Assembly (NCBI GenBank): GCA_002387325.1
Contig: DGIN01000092.1
Span: forward strand, 16,425 to 36,969
Length of the DNA stretch: 20,545 nt
Direction: 5' to 3'
From: Bacteroidales bacterium UBA4621
GTDB lineage: Bacteria; Bacteroidota; Bacteroidia; Bacteroidales; Paludibacteraceae
Positions within the stretch are counted from its first letter, which is position 1; each line of letters begins with the position of its first letter. This document shows positions 1 through 8,431 of this stretch, one piece after another. Both the position numbers and the translations under genes were made by a program. The notes under the pieces are model-generated. The model searched no databases, was not told the DNA's origin, and saw nothing but the letters and a program-made list of their open reading frames with translations.

Positions 1-146
1 ACGTAATGGGTATATGGAGGTAGGGGAAACTGTATAAACTGCATAAACATGGCTTTGATACGCCTGCCCTGCTATACGGATTTAAGCATCGTCCACCCGC
101 AAACAGTCTCATTCTTTATGAAAAAGGGGTCAAATGTTTGTGTCTG

Positions 147-178
147 TTTGCATATTTTGAAAAAAAATCGTAATTTTG
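147..178 (+). promoter_or_regulatory. Bacteroidetes-type promoter upstream of the FAH-like gene
   Basis: A -33 box TTTG lies at 147-150 and a perfect -7 box TAATTTTG (TAnnTTTG) at 171-178, 20 bp apart, which is the usual Bacteroidetes sigma-ABfr layout. Transcription would begin near 183-186. That rules out the in-frame TTG at 176, which lies inside the -7 box, and supports the GTG start at 206. The only gene directly downstream is the FAH-like gene, which overlaps porU, so this is probably also the porU promoter. Confidence 0.6.
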
Positions 179-205
179 TCGGCAAATTGGTTATTGGTAC
201 AGCGC

Positions 206-763
206 GTGAAAATCATAGGTTTCGCATACATCGACGGTCGGACGGAGATAGTGCTGAAAGGCGACTCTTCGCTGCTTAACGGCAGAAAACCGATGTTTGT
301 CCCCTGCTGGACGCACGACTTGCGTGTTACGCCATGTATCGTATTGCGTGTCAGCCGGTTAGGCAAGAATATCGCTGTGCGTTTCGGCAACCGTTACTAT
401 GATGCCATTGCTCCGGGTGCGGATTTTATGGCATACGATGTGCTGTCGGAAGCCCGCATGGCGGGAGACAGTTGGACACGTGCGCTGGCTTTCGATTTTT
501 CCTTGGCTGTGGGGGAATTCGGTACAGACGGGAACTATGACGGGAGTATAGAACGCGCAGACGGAACGGTAGTTGCTCTTCCCCCTATGCCGTTGGTAGT
601 CTCCCCCGACGAGGCTATACACCGGGCAAGCGAAATAATGACCATACGGCAGGGCGACCTTGTTTATATACAGTATCAAACCAACGGGCAAGCGGTTTTT
701 ACAAATGACATCCTGCGTGCTTGCCAAACACAAGAAGAAAAACTCTATTGCAAAATCAAATGA
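206..763 (+). CDS. Degenerate fumarylacetoacetate hydrolase (FAH)-family protein, probably not catalytic
   Basis: A 185-residue protein recognisable as an FAH-family member. It starts V/M-KIIG, has the RYYDAIxxGxDFxAxD core at about 63-78, W90...AFDFSLAVGEF, and an ITxxxGDL-like strand (EIMTIRQGDLVY) near the C terminus. Active FAH proteins bind a divalent metal through an ExE pair and an Asp. Here the segment that normally reads HYEVEL reads RVTPCI (40-45), so both glutamates are T42 and C44, although D73 remains. The lysine before AFD is L94, the TGTP loop is replaced by IQYQ, and the N-terminal region is about ten residues short. The GTG at 206 is chosen because it matches the family N terminus and lies downstream of the promoter. 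The stop overlaps the porU start (ATGA). An active FAH homologue sits beside porU in Porphyromonas (from memory). Function unknown; a pseudoenzyme is the best reading. Confidence 0.75.
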   Translation: MKIIGFAYIDGRTEIVLKGDSSLLNGRKPMFVPCWTHDLRVTPCIVLRVSRLGKNIAVRFGNRYYDAIAPGADFMAYDVLSEARMAGDSWTRALAFDFSLAVGEFGTDGNYDGSIERADGTVVALPPMPLVVSPDEAIHRASEIMTIRQGDLVYIQYQTNGQAVFTNDILRACQTQEEKLYCKIK

Positions 764-3700
764 AACGCCTTTTATCCATATTCTGTCTCTCCGCCATCGC
801 TTTCTGCGCTTTTGGCATTACGCATACTTACACACCATCCTCCGTACTGGGCAGCGGCTCGTGGGTAAAAATCCGCGTGAGTGAAAGCGGAGTCTATCGT
901 ATGACCTACGAGGAATTGCAAGCCGCCGGTTTGGGCAATCCCTCCGATGTGCGTGTGTACGGCTATGGCGGTGCTATGCTGACGCAGAATTTCAACAAAG
1001 CCAAAATAGACGATCTGCCCGCGGTAGGATTTTATATGGAAAAAGGGGCGGACGGCGTTTTCGGTGCAGGCGACTATATCCTGTTCTATGCACAGGGTAC
1101 CACCTCGTGGGCATACAACGGCACACAGTTTATCCATACCCGCAACCCCTACTCCGACTACGGATACTATTTCCTGACCGACAACGGCGGAACACAGAAC
1201 CTGCTGCCTACGGCAAACGCCATAGACGGCAGCGGAGGCACGGCAGCGGATACTTATACCAATTATCAGATACACGAGCAGGACTTGCTTAACCTGCTTG
1301 ACCGCGAGAGCGGTGTGGATGGCGGCGGACGTGAGTTTTATGGTGAATCATTCTCTTCCACAACCCCCAACCGCACTTTCTCATTTACCACGCCCGATGT
1401 GGTCGTTTCCGCCCCTGTACGTATCCGCAGCGAGGTGGCGGCTGCGTCTTCCTCTTCCTCACGCTTTACGCTGGGCCTCAACGGAGGCAGCAACACACTG
1501 CGGTTGGATTCCATCCCTGTAAGCGATTTTTACACCAAAGGTGCATTGGCAGTTTTCAACAAAGACTATACCGCCAACGGCAACACACACCATGTGGTTT
1601 TGAGTTTCTCCAACTCTGCATCCGGTGCCGCCGGCTATCTGAATTATATTGAGTTGTCCGCCACGTGCCGTCTGTCTATGACGGGCAGTTATATGCCGTT
1701 CCGTACACCTGTCAACTACGGTTCCCCTACCCCCGTAGTCTATTCGCTGACCAATGCCACCGCACAGACACAGATATGGAACATCACCGATAGGGCGCAC
1801 ATTACCCGTGTGCCCGCCACGCTGTCGGGCAATACACTGACTTTCGTCGGCATCAACGAGACGGCGGTACAGGAATATGTGGCGGTGAATACCAACGGCA
1901 CCGGCTGGCTGACGCCGGACATAGTGGGGAGCATTGACAACCAGAACCTGCACCGGCTGAAGAATATCGACTATGTGATTATCTGCCCTGCGGAGTATGT
2001 AGGCGAGGCAACCCGTCTGGCACAAGCCCACGCACGCAAACAGGCTATCACGTGGGCGGTGGCAACCGATCAACAGGTATATAACGAGTTCTCAAGCGGC
2101 ACACCTGATGCCACGGCATACCGCTGGCTGATGAAGATGCTTTACGACCGCGGCACGGGCAGCAACCACAAACCAAGTTGGCTGCTGCTGATGGGCGACG
2201 GTACGTTTGACAACCGCAAACTGCTGACCACTTCCGGGCAAAACACCCTGCTCACCTACCAGGCCAAGAACTCCACCGTAGAGACCAAAGCATACGCCAG
2301 CGACGACTATTTCGGTTTTCTTGACAACAACGAGGGTGAAAACGACACGCAGGGGCGTATGGACATCGGTGTAGGGCGATTGCCGGTAAACACCCTGACC
2401 GAAGCGCAACAGATGGTGGACAAGTTGGTCGCCTATATGGAGAACAGCAGTTACGGCAAATGGAAGAACCAACTCATTTTCCTTGCCGATGACGGCGACA
2501 ACAACCTCCATACACATGTTGCGGAAGAGGGGGCGGAGCGTGTACGCAGGAAAAATCCCGACTTTGTGGCAAACAAGATCTACCTTGACGCCTACCCGCA
2601 GGAAACAGATGCCTCGGGCGAGAGTTACCCGCTGGCGAAAAACAAGTTGGATAACCTGCTCAAGAACGGAGCACTCTATATGAACTACTCGGGGCACGGC
2701 GGCTACAATGCCATCACCAACGAAGGTATGATGAACCTCAAAAGCATACAGAGTATGACCAACTCCAACCAGGCACTCTGGATGCTGGCTACTTGCAGTT
2801 TCGCCCATTTCGACTCAGGCAAACGCTGTGCTGCCGAGGAGGCTGTCCTCAACCCTAACGGTGGTGCCATCGGTGTCATCTCGGCAGGACGTACCGTTTA
2901 CGCTACGCAAAACACCTATATCAACCGCTATTTCTGCGACACGCTGTTCGGACACAAAGATCCGTATTCGTATGAGATGACTATCGGAAAAGCCCTTGCC
3001 GTGGCAAAGAATATGACGGGTACGGACGAAAACAAGATGTCGTATGTGTTGCTTGGAGACCCTGCACTCCGATTGGCATATCCTACAGACTATCAAGTGG
3101 TAACAACCACCGAAGTAGATACATTGCACGCTTTGGATGTACAACAGATTGAGGGGCATATCGAAGAGGCGGACGGACAAACGGCAGAGTGGTTCAACGG
3201 CAAAGTGAACATCACCGTCTATGACAAGATGCAGCGTGTTACCACCCGCGACAACGATGAGAAGAACGAGGACAATAAACAGACCGTTACCTACAACGAC
3301 TACCCCAATACGCTCTTCAGCGGATTGGCAGACGTGCAAAACGGGTGTTTCTCCTACACGTTTATGACCCCGAAAGACATCCGCTACAACTACGGCAAAG
3401 GGCGCATCGTCTATTACGCCTACGACCCGACCGAAAAGGCTGAAGGTGTCGGACACTTCGAGGACTTCGTTATCGGCGGCACCGGTTCTATCTTTACCCA
3501 AGACACCATAGGACCGACTATTTCGCTCTATCTCAACACCCCCGCCTTCACAGACGGCGGCACCACATACGAGACTCCGCGTTTCTTTGCCGACATCGAG
3601 GACGAGAATGGTATCAATACGGTAGGGACAGGTATCGGGCATGACCTGATGCTGGTGGTGGATAACAGTGCTTCGCACACCTACGTGCTAAACGAATTTT

Positions 3701-4143
3701 TCACCTCCGCCGACGGCAGTTACCAAAAAGGACAGGTCAGTTACCTGATGCAGGAATTGGCAGAAGGTGCGCACAGTCTCACTTTCCGTGCTTGGGACCT
3801 GCTCAACAACAGCAGCACCGCCTCCCTCAGTTTTATTGTGGAAAAAGGGGCGGACCCCAATATCTATTCCGTAGTAACCTACCCCAACCCCGTGCAGGCT
3901 TCCGGTATTCTGAATATGGTGGTCAACTACGACCAGCCCGATATGGTGGTACAGACAGAGATTTACGTATATGATATGTCGGGTCGTCTGATGTGGCAGC
4001 AATCGCAGAAGAACCCCGATCAGGTACAACTCAATTTAGCAGAGATGGGGCTTTACCCCGGACTGTATATGTATAACATCCGCATCAAAACGGAAAACAG
4101 CGGCTATTCGTCCAAATCAGGCAAGATAGTGGTCGTACAATAG
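760..4143 (+). CDS. porU: PorU, type IX secretion system sortase (peptidase C25, gingipain-like)
   Basis: This 1127-residue exported protein matches PorU of the type IX secretion system, the surface protease that removes the C-terminal signal of T9SS cargo and attaches cargo to A-LPS. It has a signal peptide (MKRLLSIFCLSAIAFCAFG), a beta-rich N-terminal part, and a C25 gingipain-like domain with the catalytic pair visible as His646 in YSGHGG and Cys679 in LATCSFAHFD. Nearby are WLLLMGDGTFDNR and the substrate-pocket stretch GAIGVISAGRTVYATQN. The C-terminal domain begins at a YPNP motif, continues with YDMSGRL, and ends in KIVVVQ. PorU is known to keep its own CTD as an outer-membrane anchor. 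The start at 760 gives a clean signal peptide and overlaps the upstream stop by four bases, suggesting translational coupling. Length is close to the P. gingivalis protein (about 1158). Confidence 0.95.
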   Translation: MKRLLSIFCLSAIAFCAFGITHTYTPSSVLGSGSWVKIRVSESGVYRMTYEELQAAGLGNPSDVRVYGYGGAMLTQNFNKAKIDDLPAVGFYMEKGADGVFGAGDYILFYAQGTTSWAYNGTQFIHTRNPYSDYGYYFLTDNGGTQNLLPTANAIDGSGGTAADTYTNYQIHEQDLLNLLDRESGVDGGGREFYGESFSSTTPNRTFSFTTPDVVVSAPVRIRSEVAAASSSSSRFTLGLNGGSNTLRLDSIPVSDFYTKGALAVFNKDYTANGNTHHVVLSFSNSASGAAGYLNYIELSATCRLSMTGSYMPFRTPVNYGSPTPVVYSLTNATAQTQIWNITDRAHITRVPATLSGNTLTFVGINETAVQEYVAVNTNGTGWLTPDIVGSIDNQNLHRLKNIDYVIICPAEYVGEATRLAQAHARKQAITWAVATDQQVYNEFSSGTPDATAYRWLMKMLYDRGTGSNHKPSWLLLMGDGTFDNRKLLTTSGQNTLLTYQAKNSTVETKAYASDDYFGFLDNNEGENDTQGRMDIGVGRLPVNTLTEAQQMVDKLVAYMENSSYGKWKNQLIFLADDGDNNLHTHVAEEGAERVRRKNPDFVANKIYLDAYPQETDASGESYPLAKNKLDNLLKNGALYMNYSGHGGYNAITNEGMMNLKSIQSMTNSNQALWMLATCSFAHFDSGKRCAAEEAVLNPNGGAIGVISAGRTVYATQNTYINRYFCDTLFGHKDPYSYEMTIGKALAVAKNMTGTDENKMSYVLLGDPALRLAYPTDYQVVTTTEVDTLHALDVQQIEGHIEEADGQTAEWFNGKVNITVYDKMQRVTTRDNDEKNEDNKQTVTYNDYPNTLFSGLADVQNGCFSYTFMTPKDIRYNYGKGRIVYYAYDPTEKAEGVGHFEDFVIGGTGSIFTQDTIGPTISLYLNTPAFTDGGTTYETPRFFADIEDENGINTVGTGIGHDLMLVVDNSASHTYVLNEFFTSADGSYQKGQVSYLMQELAEGAHSLTFRAWDLLNNSSTASLSFIVEKGADPNIYSVVTYPNPVQASGILNMVVNYDQPDMVVQTEIYVYDMSGRLMWQQSQKNPDQVQLNLAEMGLYPGLYMYNIRIKTENSGYSSKSGKIVVVQ

Positions 4144-4279
4144 CGTTTCATAAAAAACGCAAGCGGCTGAAAAAACAAACAGAAACATATTTACTCCACA
4201 GATAAGCCTATGAAGCATATTTCTTGATGTATTATCAGAAACATTAACAAGTAACAAAACAACATTCTATAAAACAACA

Positions 4280-5473
4280 ATGAAAAAAGTTCTTTTATCC
4301 ATCGCAGCCGTTGCTTTGCTTGCTGTCAGCGCACAAGCAGCGGACTATACTATCGATGAAACAAACACTATGAACCCGCTTATTACCGCAATGCCCTCTT
4401 TGAGCATTGCGCCCGATGCACGTTCCGCAGGTATGGGCGATATAGGAGTAGCCACCGATGCCGACCTCAACTCGCTCCATTGGAACCCCGCCAAATTCGC
4501 CTATATGCAAAGCGCAGGCGGGCTAACCGCCAACTATACCCCATGGTTGCGCAAACTTGTGAGCGACATCGACCTCGCACATATTGCCGGGTACTACAAT
4601 TTCGGAGACCTTGCAGGCGGTATTGCGGCTTCGTTCACCTATTTCTCGCTCGGCACGGTCAACCTGACTGATGCCAACGGTACGGTGATTCAAGATGTAC
4701 AGCCCAACGAGTGGTCGCTCGACCTCTCCTACTACCGCAAGTTGCACGAGTATGTAAGTATGGCGGTAGCATTGCGTTTTATGTACTCCGACCTCAACAA
4801 CGGTTACAACACCTCCACTACTACGGCGGGTGAGATGTACCCTGCTTGGACGATGGCGGCAGATGTTTCGCTCTACTACCACCAGCCTATCGAATTGCCG
4901 ATGGGAACGAGTTATTTCTCACTCGGTTTTGCCCTGCAGAACCTCGGCGGCAAGATGACTTATGACAAGATTACCCAAAACTTTATCCCTGCCACTATGC
5001 GTATCGGTGTCAACTACGAGTTGCCTTTCGACAAGTATAACAGCCTTACTTTCGGGGTACAGGCTGACAAGTTGATGGTTCCGTCGCGCAAGTCGAAGTT
5101 TGCAGACCAGGAAGACGGGACATGGAGTGAAGACGGGTTCTCTGCTCTCTCGTCTGTAAAAGGTATTTTCCAATCGTTTGCCGATGCACCGGGCGGGGCG
5201 CTTGAAGAGTTCCGCGAAGTGCGCTGGGGTGCAGGTCTTGAATACTCCTACAACAAGCAGTTCTTTGCGCGTTTCGGATACAGTTACGAGAACTACTACA
5301 AAGGCAACCGCAACTATCTGACCGCAGGTGCAGGTTTCCACCTCAGTATTTTCTCGCTTGATGTAGCCTACTGTATCGGCTTGGCAGCCTCCAATCCGCT
5401 TGACCAGACTATGCGTTTCACGCTCGGTTTCGACCTCGCCGGTATCAAAGACCTCGTAAACAATCGCAAGTAA
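4280..5473 (+). CDS. porV: PorV (LptO), outer-membrane beta-barrel protein of the type IX secretion system
   Basis: A 397-residue protein with a signal peptide (MKKVLLSIAAVALLAVSAQA) and the PorV hallmark region just after it: MPSLSIAPDARSAGMGDIG followed by VATDADLNSLHWNPAKFAY. The rest alternates aromatic and hydrophobic strands ending in a barrel-like C terminus, as expected of the 14-stranded FadL-like fold. In known systems PorV collects cargo from the SprA translocon, binding the cargo CTD, and delivers it to the PorU attachment complex. Its position directly after porU fits that partnership. The 136 bp gap from porU contains no convincing -7/-33 pair, so it may be co-transcribed with porU. 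Confidence 0.95.
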   Translation: MKKVLLSIAAVALLAVSAQAADYTIDETNTMNPLITAMPSLSIAPDARSAGMGDIGVATDADLNSLHWNPAKFAYMQSAGGLTANYTPWLRKLVSDIDLAHIAGYYNFGDLAGGIAASFTYFSLGTVNLTDANGTVIQDVQPNEWSLDLSYYRKLHEYVSMAVALRFMYSDLNNGYNTSTTTAGEMYPAWTMAADVSLYYHQPIELPMGTSYFSLGFALQNLGGKMTYDKITQNFIPATMRIGVNYELPFDKYNSLTFGVQADKLMVPSRKSKFADQEDGTWSEDGFSALSSVKGIFQSFADAPGGALEEFREVRWGAGLEYSYNKQFFARFGYSYENYYKGNRNYLTAGAGFHLSIFSLDVAYCIGLAASNPLDQTMRFTLGFDLAGIKDLVNNRK

Positions 5474-5515
5474 GAACAAAGAACAAAGAACAAAGGACAA
5501 AAAACAAAGAACAAA
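5474..5515 (+). repeat. 7-bp tandem repeat (GAACAAA)n, six units
   Basis: Six adjacent heptamers begin right after the porV stop: GAACAAA three times, then GGACAAA, AAACAAA and GAACAAA. Complementary pieces (CTTTTGTTCTT at 5558-5568 and TTTGTCCTT at about 5591-5599) lie downstream in the same 145 bp spacer, so the transcript could fold back on itself before ispF. The stretch has no U-tract of the intrinsic-terminator type. Its role is unknown. Confidence 0.7.
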
Positions 5516-5618
5516 GAATAGAAATGTAACGGCTGATAATATCAGTACATTTTAGTCTTTTGTTCTTCAGCGAACGCAGTGAGCGATCATTTGTCCTTTA
5601 GCGAATCGGTTTATAGAA

Positions 5619-6089
5619 ATGAGAATCGGTTTCGGATATGATGTACATCAGTTCGCCCCCAATCGCAAGTTGTGGTTGGGGGGAATTGATATACCCTCGG
5701 AGCGTGGTTTGCTCGGACATTCAGACGCCGATGTGCTGATTCACGCTCTCTGTGATGCCTTGCTCGGTGCTGCCAATATGCGCGACATCGGGTATCATTT
5801 CCCCGACGCGAAAGGAAACGAATACGAGGGCATAGACTCAAAAATACTGCTTCGCCGCACAATGGAGATGATACGTACCAATGGCTACGAATTGGGCAAC
5901 TGCGATTGTACCGTCTGTGCACAGGCTCCCAAACTCAATCCGCATATCCCCGCTATGCAACAGTGTCTTGCGGAGGTAATGGGTGTGGATGCCGGTGCTG
6001 TTTCTATCAAAGCGACCACTACCGAACATCTCGGATTTGTAGGGCGCGAAGAAGGTATTGCCGCTTATGCGGTGGTCTTGCTACAATAA
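5619..6089 (+). CDS. ispF: 2-C-methyl-D-erythritol 2,4-cyclodiphosphate synthase
   Basis: A 156-residue IspF, the standard family length. It closes CDP-ME 2-phosphate to MEcPP with release of CMP, the fifth step of the MEP route to isoprenoids, in the cytosol as a homotrimer. The N-terminal MRIGFGYDVHQF carries the zinc ligands Asp8 and His10, and His42 lies in HSDADVLIHAL, numbered exactly as in E. coli. DIGYHFPD and SIKATTTEHLGFVGREEG, which form the active-site and C-terminal conserved segments, are intact. The gene lies 145 bp after porV, and the next gene begins 4 bp after its stop, so the two are probably co-transcribed. Confidence 0.97.
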   Translation: MRIGFGYDVHQFAPNRKLWLGGIDIPSERGLLGHSDADVLIHALCDALLGAANMRDIGYHFPDAKGNEYEGIDSKILLRRTMEMIRTNGYELGNCDCTVCAQAPKLNPHIPAMQQCLAEVMGVDAGAVSIKATTTEHLGFVGREEGIAAYAVVLLQ

Positions 6090-6093
6090 GGCT

Positions 6094-6489
6094 ATGAAAA
6101 AAAGTCTCTTTACCATACTATGCTGCCTGTCCGCCCTGCTCGCACAGGCACAAACCGACTTCGTCAGGCAATGGATTACCGATGTTACCGCATTGGGTGG
6201 CAGCCCCGTAGTGGAAGAAGAAAGCGGTCATTACAGCCGTATCCGTATGGCGGACAGTTGCTATATCGAGGTGCAGAACTATGGCGACAGCATTCTCATA
6301 GTGCAAACCGTCTGTGCGCCGGTCTGCTCCTCGTGCGCACACGTATATAACAAGGAGTGGCAACTGCTCCGTGAGGTGCGCCCTGCCAAAGAATGTACTT
6401 TCCCGCTTGCCACTATCCGCAACGGACAACTCACCTGGCAGGACAACACCACCGCAATCCTCGACGACGAGGAAAAGAAACAGTTGTAA
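6094..6489 (+). CDS. Small exported protein, DUF3256-like
   Basis: A 131-residue protein starting 4 bp after ispF. It has a clear signal peptide (MKKSLFTILCCLSALLAQAQ) and no lipobox Cys. The mature part has a C-terminal module with DSILIVQTVCAP, CSSCAHVYNKEWQLL and TFPLATI, ending in an acidic DDEEKK tail. The VCAPxCSSC..VYNKEW stretch resembles the end of Bacteroidales DUF3256 proteins, which I recall beside ispF in other genomes, but this protein is shorter than the usual 200 or so residues. The three closely placed cysteines (APVCSSCAHV plus the one in TVCAP) suggest a disulfide in the periplasm. The ATG at 6094 is preferred because it yields the signal peptide; the upstream in-frame ATG at 6058 lies inside ispF. 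Function unknown. Confidence 0.7.
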   Translation: MKKSLFTILCCLSALLAQAQTDFVRQWITDVTALGGSPVVEEESGHYSRIRMADSCYIEVQNYGDSILIVQTVCAPVCSSCAHVYNKEWQLLREVRPAKECTFPLATIRNGQLTWQDNTTAILDDEEKKQL

Positions 6490-6571
6490 TTCCAAACAAA
6501 TTAACGGTTGATTAATGGCAATTAACGGAGAATTTTAATGTCTCTTCAATGGGCATTGATGGATAATACAA

Positions 6572-7129
6572 ATGGAACTTCCTGTTTATCTGATAGGTTA
6601 TATGGGTGCCGGCAAAACTACCGCCGGTCGTTTGCTTGCCGACAAGTTGGGCTGGCATTTCGTCAACTTGGACGATGCGTTCAAGGAGTTCTACGGGCTC
6701 AGTACCGCCGACTATATCCGCACGTATGGGATGGACGATTTCCGTCACAAGGAGAAAGACGTGGTGGAAGAACTCTCCGAACTGCCTATGGACAGAGTTA
6801 TTTATGCCACGGGGGGCGGTTACCCGTGCTGGGAAGACAATATGGATTGTCTCCACGAACTCGGCACCAGTATCTATATACGCTGGCAGCCCGCACATCT
6901 CGCCAAACGCTTGGCACTCACCGACCTCAGCGAACGCCCCGTCTTGCAAGGGCGCACCGAAGAGGAACTGCTGCAATTCATCACCCCGCACCTTGCTTCC
7001 CGCGAACCATACTACTCGCAGGCTGACTATATAGTCGAAGCCCCGTTGGGCGAGTGCGACGAACAAGCCGACGAGCGTATCGCCGAACATCTCTACCACC
7101 TTATTCAGTCCCTTCGTGGCAAAGAGTAA
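6572..7129 (+). CDS. aroK: Shikimate kinase
   Basis: A 185-residue shikimate kinase, which phosphorylates shikimate at the 3-OH with ATP in the chorismate pathway (cytosol). The P-loop GYMGAGKTT occupies 9-17, Asp34-Asp35 follow the second strand, and Arg58 in DDFRHKE and the GGG at 81-83 (ATGGGYP) bind shikimate. The LID region RPVLQGR follows. About 15 residues longer than E. coli AroK, mostly at the C terminus. The ATG at 6572 places the P-loop at the normal position. An 82 bp gap separates it from the DUF3256-like gene; no promoter of the Bacteroidetes type is evident there. Confidence 0.95.
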   Translation: MELPVYLIGYMGAGKTTAGRLLADKLGWHFVNLDDAFKEFYGLSTADYIRTYGMDDFRHKEKDVVEELSELPMDRVIYATGGGYPCWEDNMDCLHELGTSIYIRWQPAHLAKRLALTDLSERPVLQGRTEEELLQFITPHLASREPYYSQADYIVEAPLGECDEQADERIAEHLYHLIQSLRGKE

Positions 7130-7184
7130 ATGTTAAAATAACAACATAAACAACTCCCTACCCTGCGTATGATTTTATCGGGTT

Positions 7185-7211
7185 GATACCGAGTGGATAC
7201 CGAGTGGATAC
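7185..7211. repeat. 11-bp direct repeat in the aroK-sufE spacer
   Basis: GATACCGAGTG occurs at 7185-7195 and 7196-7206, followed by a partial GATAC at 7207-7211. It lies upstream of sufE, just before TACCTTTA at 7225-7232, which resembles a -7 box with one mismatch. No matching -33 box was found, so the link to a promoter is weak. Confidence 0.65.
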
Positions 7212-7275
7212 GCTTATGTAAGGCTACCTTTAATACGATTATTTTTTAATAACAATTATACAAAGTACTCTTATT

Positions 7276-7695
7276 ATGACTATCAACGAAATACAAGACG
7301 AAATCATTGACGAGTTCTCCGCCTTTGATGATTGGATGGACCGTTATGCGCTCCTGATTGATTACGGCAACGGCTTGGAACCGTTCCCCGAAGCCGACCG
7401 CACCGAGCAGAACCTGATTGACGGATGCCAGTCGAAAGTGTGGTTTACGGCAGAGATACAAGACGGCAAAATCATCTACCACGGCGACTCGGATGCTATT
7501 CTCGTCAAGGGTATTGTGGCACTGCTCATTCATGTCTTGAGCGGTCATACCCCGCAGGAGATTATCGATGCCGACCTCTATTTCATCGACCGTATCAATC
7601 TCCGTGAGCATCTCTCCCCCACCCGCAGCAACGGTCTGGTGGCTATGCTCAAGCAAATGCGTCTCTACGCCCTTGCCTTTGCCGCCAAGAAATAA
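7276..7695 (+). CDS. sufE: SufE-family sulfur acceptor for Fe-S cluster assembly
   Basis: A 139-residue SufE protein. SufE accepts persulfide sulfur from the cysteine desulfurase SufS and passes it to the SUF scaffold. The acceptor Cys51 is present in LIDGCQSKVW, at the same number as in E. coli, after the conserved N-terminal helix (IIDEFSAFDDWMDRYALLIDYG). VKGIVALLIHVLSGHTPQEI and LSPTRSNGL, typical of the family, follow. The other suf genes are not in the window, so this is a detached sufE. A strong terminator follows. Confidence 0.95.
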   Translation: MTINEIQDEIIDEFSAFDDWMDRYALLIDYGNGLEPFPEADRTEQNLIDGCQSKVWFTAEIQDGKIIYHGDSDAILVKGIVALLIHVLSGHTPQEIIDADLYFIDRINLREHLSPTRSNGLVAMLKQMRLYALAFAAKK

Positions 7696-7744
7696 GACTC
7701 CCTATACACCAATAGAACACATACAAATAAAACCATATACAAAT

Positions 7745-7782
7745 AAAAAGCAGTCTGCCACAACCAAACAGACTGCTTTTTT
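7745..7782. terminator. Bidirectional intrinsic terminator between sufE and the minus-strand operon
   Basis: A 13-bp perfect stem (AAAAAGCAGTCTG at 7745-7757 with CAGACTGCTTTTT at 7769-7781) and an 11-nt loop. A T-run follows on the plus strand and an A-run precedes it, so it can end transcripts from both sides. It sits between the convergent sufE and DUF2752 genes. Confidence 0.9.
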
Positions 7783-7799
7783 CCTTATATTCCGTCCCG

Positions 7800-8063
7800 C
7801 TAATGGGCTATATTTTGATACACCCCGTTCAATAGAAGGCAAAACAAGACAATGCTCCACACTATATTAAGAGCCGTCCTTTTTCGGCAACAATATAAAA
7901 CCGGTGTCAGGCATGCGCCCGCCATCAAGGGGAACAAAGGCGGAAACATCAGAACGGAAGCCCACACTTCTCCCTTGCACAGCAGAATAACGGCTCTTTG
8001 GAACCCGCAAAACGGGCAACTGATGCCAAAGAGTTGTTTCCAAGCACAAGGGAGAAGTTGCAT
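7800..8063 (-). CDS. DUF2752 family small membrane protein
   Basis: An 87-residue protein with the DUF2752 signature CPFCGFQRA (residues about 16-24), a CPxCGxxRA pattern near the N terminus, followed by two hydrophobic segments (VLMFPPLFPLMAGACLTPV and IVWSIVLFCLLLNGV). The role of the family is unknown. In many Bacteroidetes it is found beside small membrane proteins of DUF4190 or TM2 type, as here, where the DUF4190-like gene ends 11 bp upstream. Last gene of the minus-strand operon. Confidence 0.8.
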   Translation of the reverse strand: MQLLPCAWKQLFGISCPFCGFQRAVILLCKGEVWASVLMFPPLFPLMAGACLTPVLYCCRKRTALNIVWSIVLFCLLLNGVYQNIAH

Positions 8064-8074
8064 ACGGAAGAAAA

Positions 8075-8395
8075 TTAGAACAGGTCGCCGCCGAACATAT
8101 CGAGCAGACTAAAACCTGCCGCACCGATAATGCAAACCGCAATGATGTAGTAAACAATGTAGATTGCCCCGAAGACAATGCCGATGATGGACATAATCTT
8201 GCCGGCATTAAGCATACCTGCACCGGTATATTGCTCGGGGTGGAGATTGTACTCGGTAAGACCTTTCTTGGCAAGCACAACGCCCACAATGCCGCAAACG
8301 AAGCCGACAAAGAAACAGCCAAACACTAACGAACAGATTCCCAGCACCAATGCTGCTACAGCATACGGTGCATTCTTTTTCTGAATTTCAGACAT
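8075..8395 (-). CDS. DUF4190-like two-segment membrane protein
   Basis: A 106-residue protein with the pattern NAPYAVAALVLGICSLVF..GFVCGIVGVVLAKKG, a hydrophilic loop, then GKIMSIIGIVFGAIYIVYYI. This is the repeat of membrane segments with a 'small-residue then G-I-x-x-G' texture seen in DUF4190 and related proteins. Two or three transmembrane helices are expected, with a short cytosolic N terminus. No catalytic residues are visible. It lies between the DUF2752 gene and the 233-residue lipoprotein gene (36 bp gap). Confidence 0.7.
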   Translation of the reverse strand: MSEIQKKNAPYAVAALVLGICSLVFGCFFVGFVCGIVGVVLAKKGLTEYNLHPEQYTGAGMLNAGKIMSIIGIVFGAIYIVYYIIAVCIIGAAGFSLLDMFGGDLF

Positions 8396-8431
8396 AATAG
8401 ATAATTTTTATAAGTGAAACAAAAGTTGTGT

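Noticed and set aside
49..279. 76-residue plus-strand frame at the left edge
   Set aside because: It runs through the promoter at 147-178 and into the FAH-like gene in another frame, with no recognisable motif.
4143..4160. Hairpin after porU as a terminator
   Set aside because: GCGTTT/AAACGC forms only a 6-bp stem and no U-tract follows.
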